DNA from: Thalassovita gelatinovora
GTDB lineage: Bacteria > Pseudomonadota > Alphaproteobacteria > Rhodobacterales > Rhodobacteraceae
Assembly: GCF_001458355.1 (NCBI RefSeq)
Contig: NZ_CYSA01000005.1
Span: forward strand, 1-64,000
Direction: 5' to 3'
DNA: 64,000 nucleotides
Position numbers and translations under genes: made by a program. Below the pieces are notes generated by a model. It was not told the origin of the DNA and ran no database searches. It saw nothing but the letters and a program-made list of their open reading frames with translations. Positions 63,684 to 64,000 of the stretch are shown here, piece after piece (the first letter of the stretch is position 1; every line of letters starts with the position of its first letter).

Positions 63684-64000
63684 TCAGGCTAGCGCGTTCG
63701 CAATCCAACCGGCAAAGCGCAGCACCGGGTCGGCACTCTGCAGCCCCGCAGCGTGAATCAGGTAATACCCGATATCCCCACCGGTTTGCGGCTGCCATAT
63801 TTCCCGCAGGTCGCCCCGGCGCAGCGGTTTTTCCACCAATAGCCGCGGGGCAATCGCCACGCCCTGCCCTTCGATCGCCGCATCAATCGCAAGGACGGTG
63901 TAGTTGTAACGTCGGATATCCCGGTCACGCCCCGGCAGAAACCGGTCCCAATACCCATGCGCATCCTGCAATAATACTGCACCCTTGAATTCTGGGGCTG
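63684..64000 (-). CDS. LysR-type transcriptional regulator, C-terminal fragment
   Basis: The frame is open from the right edge of the window to the TGA at 63684-63686. The fragment has the end of a LysR substrate-binding domain: a tryptophan in GYWDRF, YTVLAIDAAIEGQGVAIAPRLLVEKPLRRGDL and YYLIH, as in GcvA/AmpR-type members. The DNA-binding part lies beyond the window, so its targets are unknown. It points toward the DUF1772 gene, on the same strand. Confidence 0.85.
   Translation of the reverse strand, partial: APEFKGAVLLQDAHGYWDRFLPGRDRDIRRYNYTVLAIDAAIEGQGVAIAPRLLVEKPLRRGDLREIWQPQTGGDIGYYLIHAAGLQSADPVLRFAGWIANALA

Overview
The window is GC-rich, densely coded bacterial chromosome. Gene content and protein style point to an alphaproteobacterium of the Rhodobacteraceae (Roseobacter group). 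The main signs are ftsB-pdhA-pdhB-pdhC with a lipoyl domain fused to E1-beta, a 78-residue Hfq in front of hflX, trkA-trkH, a GTTC-N7-GTTC LexA box at uvrA, a class I fructose-bisphosphate aldolase beside pgk, and aerobic-type cobalamin genes. This assignment is inference from content. I found no rRNA, convincing tRNA, CRISPR array, prophage, transposase or plasmid function.

Layout. 1-6.0 kb: pseudouridine salvage (psuK fragment, psuG), a DUF502 membrane protein, a patatin-like hydrolase with 3-hydroxybutyrate dehydrogenase (possible PHB turnover), and an orphan YejA-like peptide-binding protein. 6-15.7 kb: a cupin regulator divergent from an acyl-CoA synthetase, a DsbA-like FrnE protein, two drug exporters, isocitrate dehydrogenase with palindromes in its leader, a beta-hydroxyacid dehydrogenase and a membrane-anchored penicillin-acylase-family hydrolase. 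15.8-25 kb: hfq-hflX, trkA-trkH, a lipoprotein, an RssA-like patatin and SOS-type uvrA. 25-37.5 kb: rhodanese, lpdA, DUF924, MFS, AsmA-like plus queA, Bcp plus DUF455, M23 peptidase plus bactofilin, and an HNH nuclease. 38-43.3 kb: cbiD-cobK-alkA-esterase, overlapping by 4 bp at each step, divergent from cobA-cobB. 43.4-51 kb: MFS, an NDUFAF6-like protein, a hydrolase, cimA, a mosaic cysS and an aminotransferase. 51-58.9 kb: two cyclophilins, pgk, fda, a YcaQ-like glycosylase, a GNAT enzyme, aidB and ftsB. 59-64 kb: the pyruvate dehydrogenase operon, a DUF1772 protein and a truncated LysR gene.

The genes are mostly housekeeping and I do not see a clear new defence or mobile system. The strongest unexplained signal is regulatory. 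The inverted repeat TAGTTT-N6-AAACTA sits just before the start codons of both lpdA and pdhA, 32 kb apart, with the flanking leader also alignable, which suggests one unidentified regulator controls both parts of the pyruvate dehydrogenase complex. Other items worth a look are a low-GC patch replacing the 3' third of cysS, near-identical lipoyl-domain DNA in pdhB and pdhC, a four-copy hairpin repeat family at gene ends, an orphan terminator that may mark a small RNA or attenuator ahead of bdhA, and DNA-repair and esterase genes translationally coupled to cobalamin genes.
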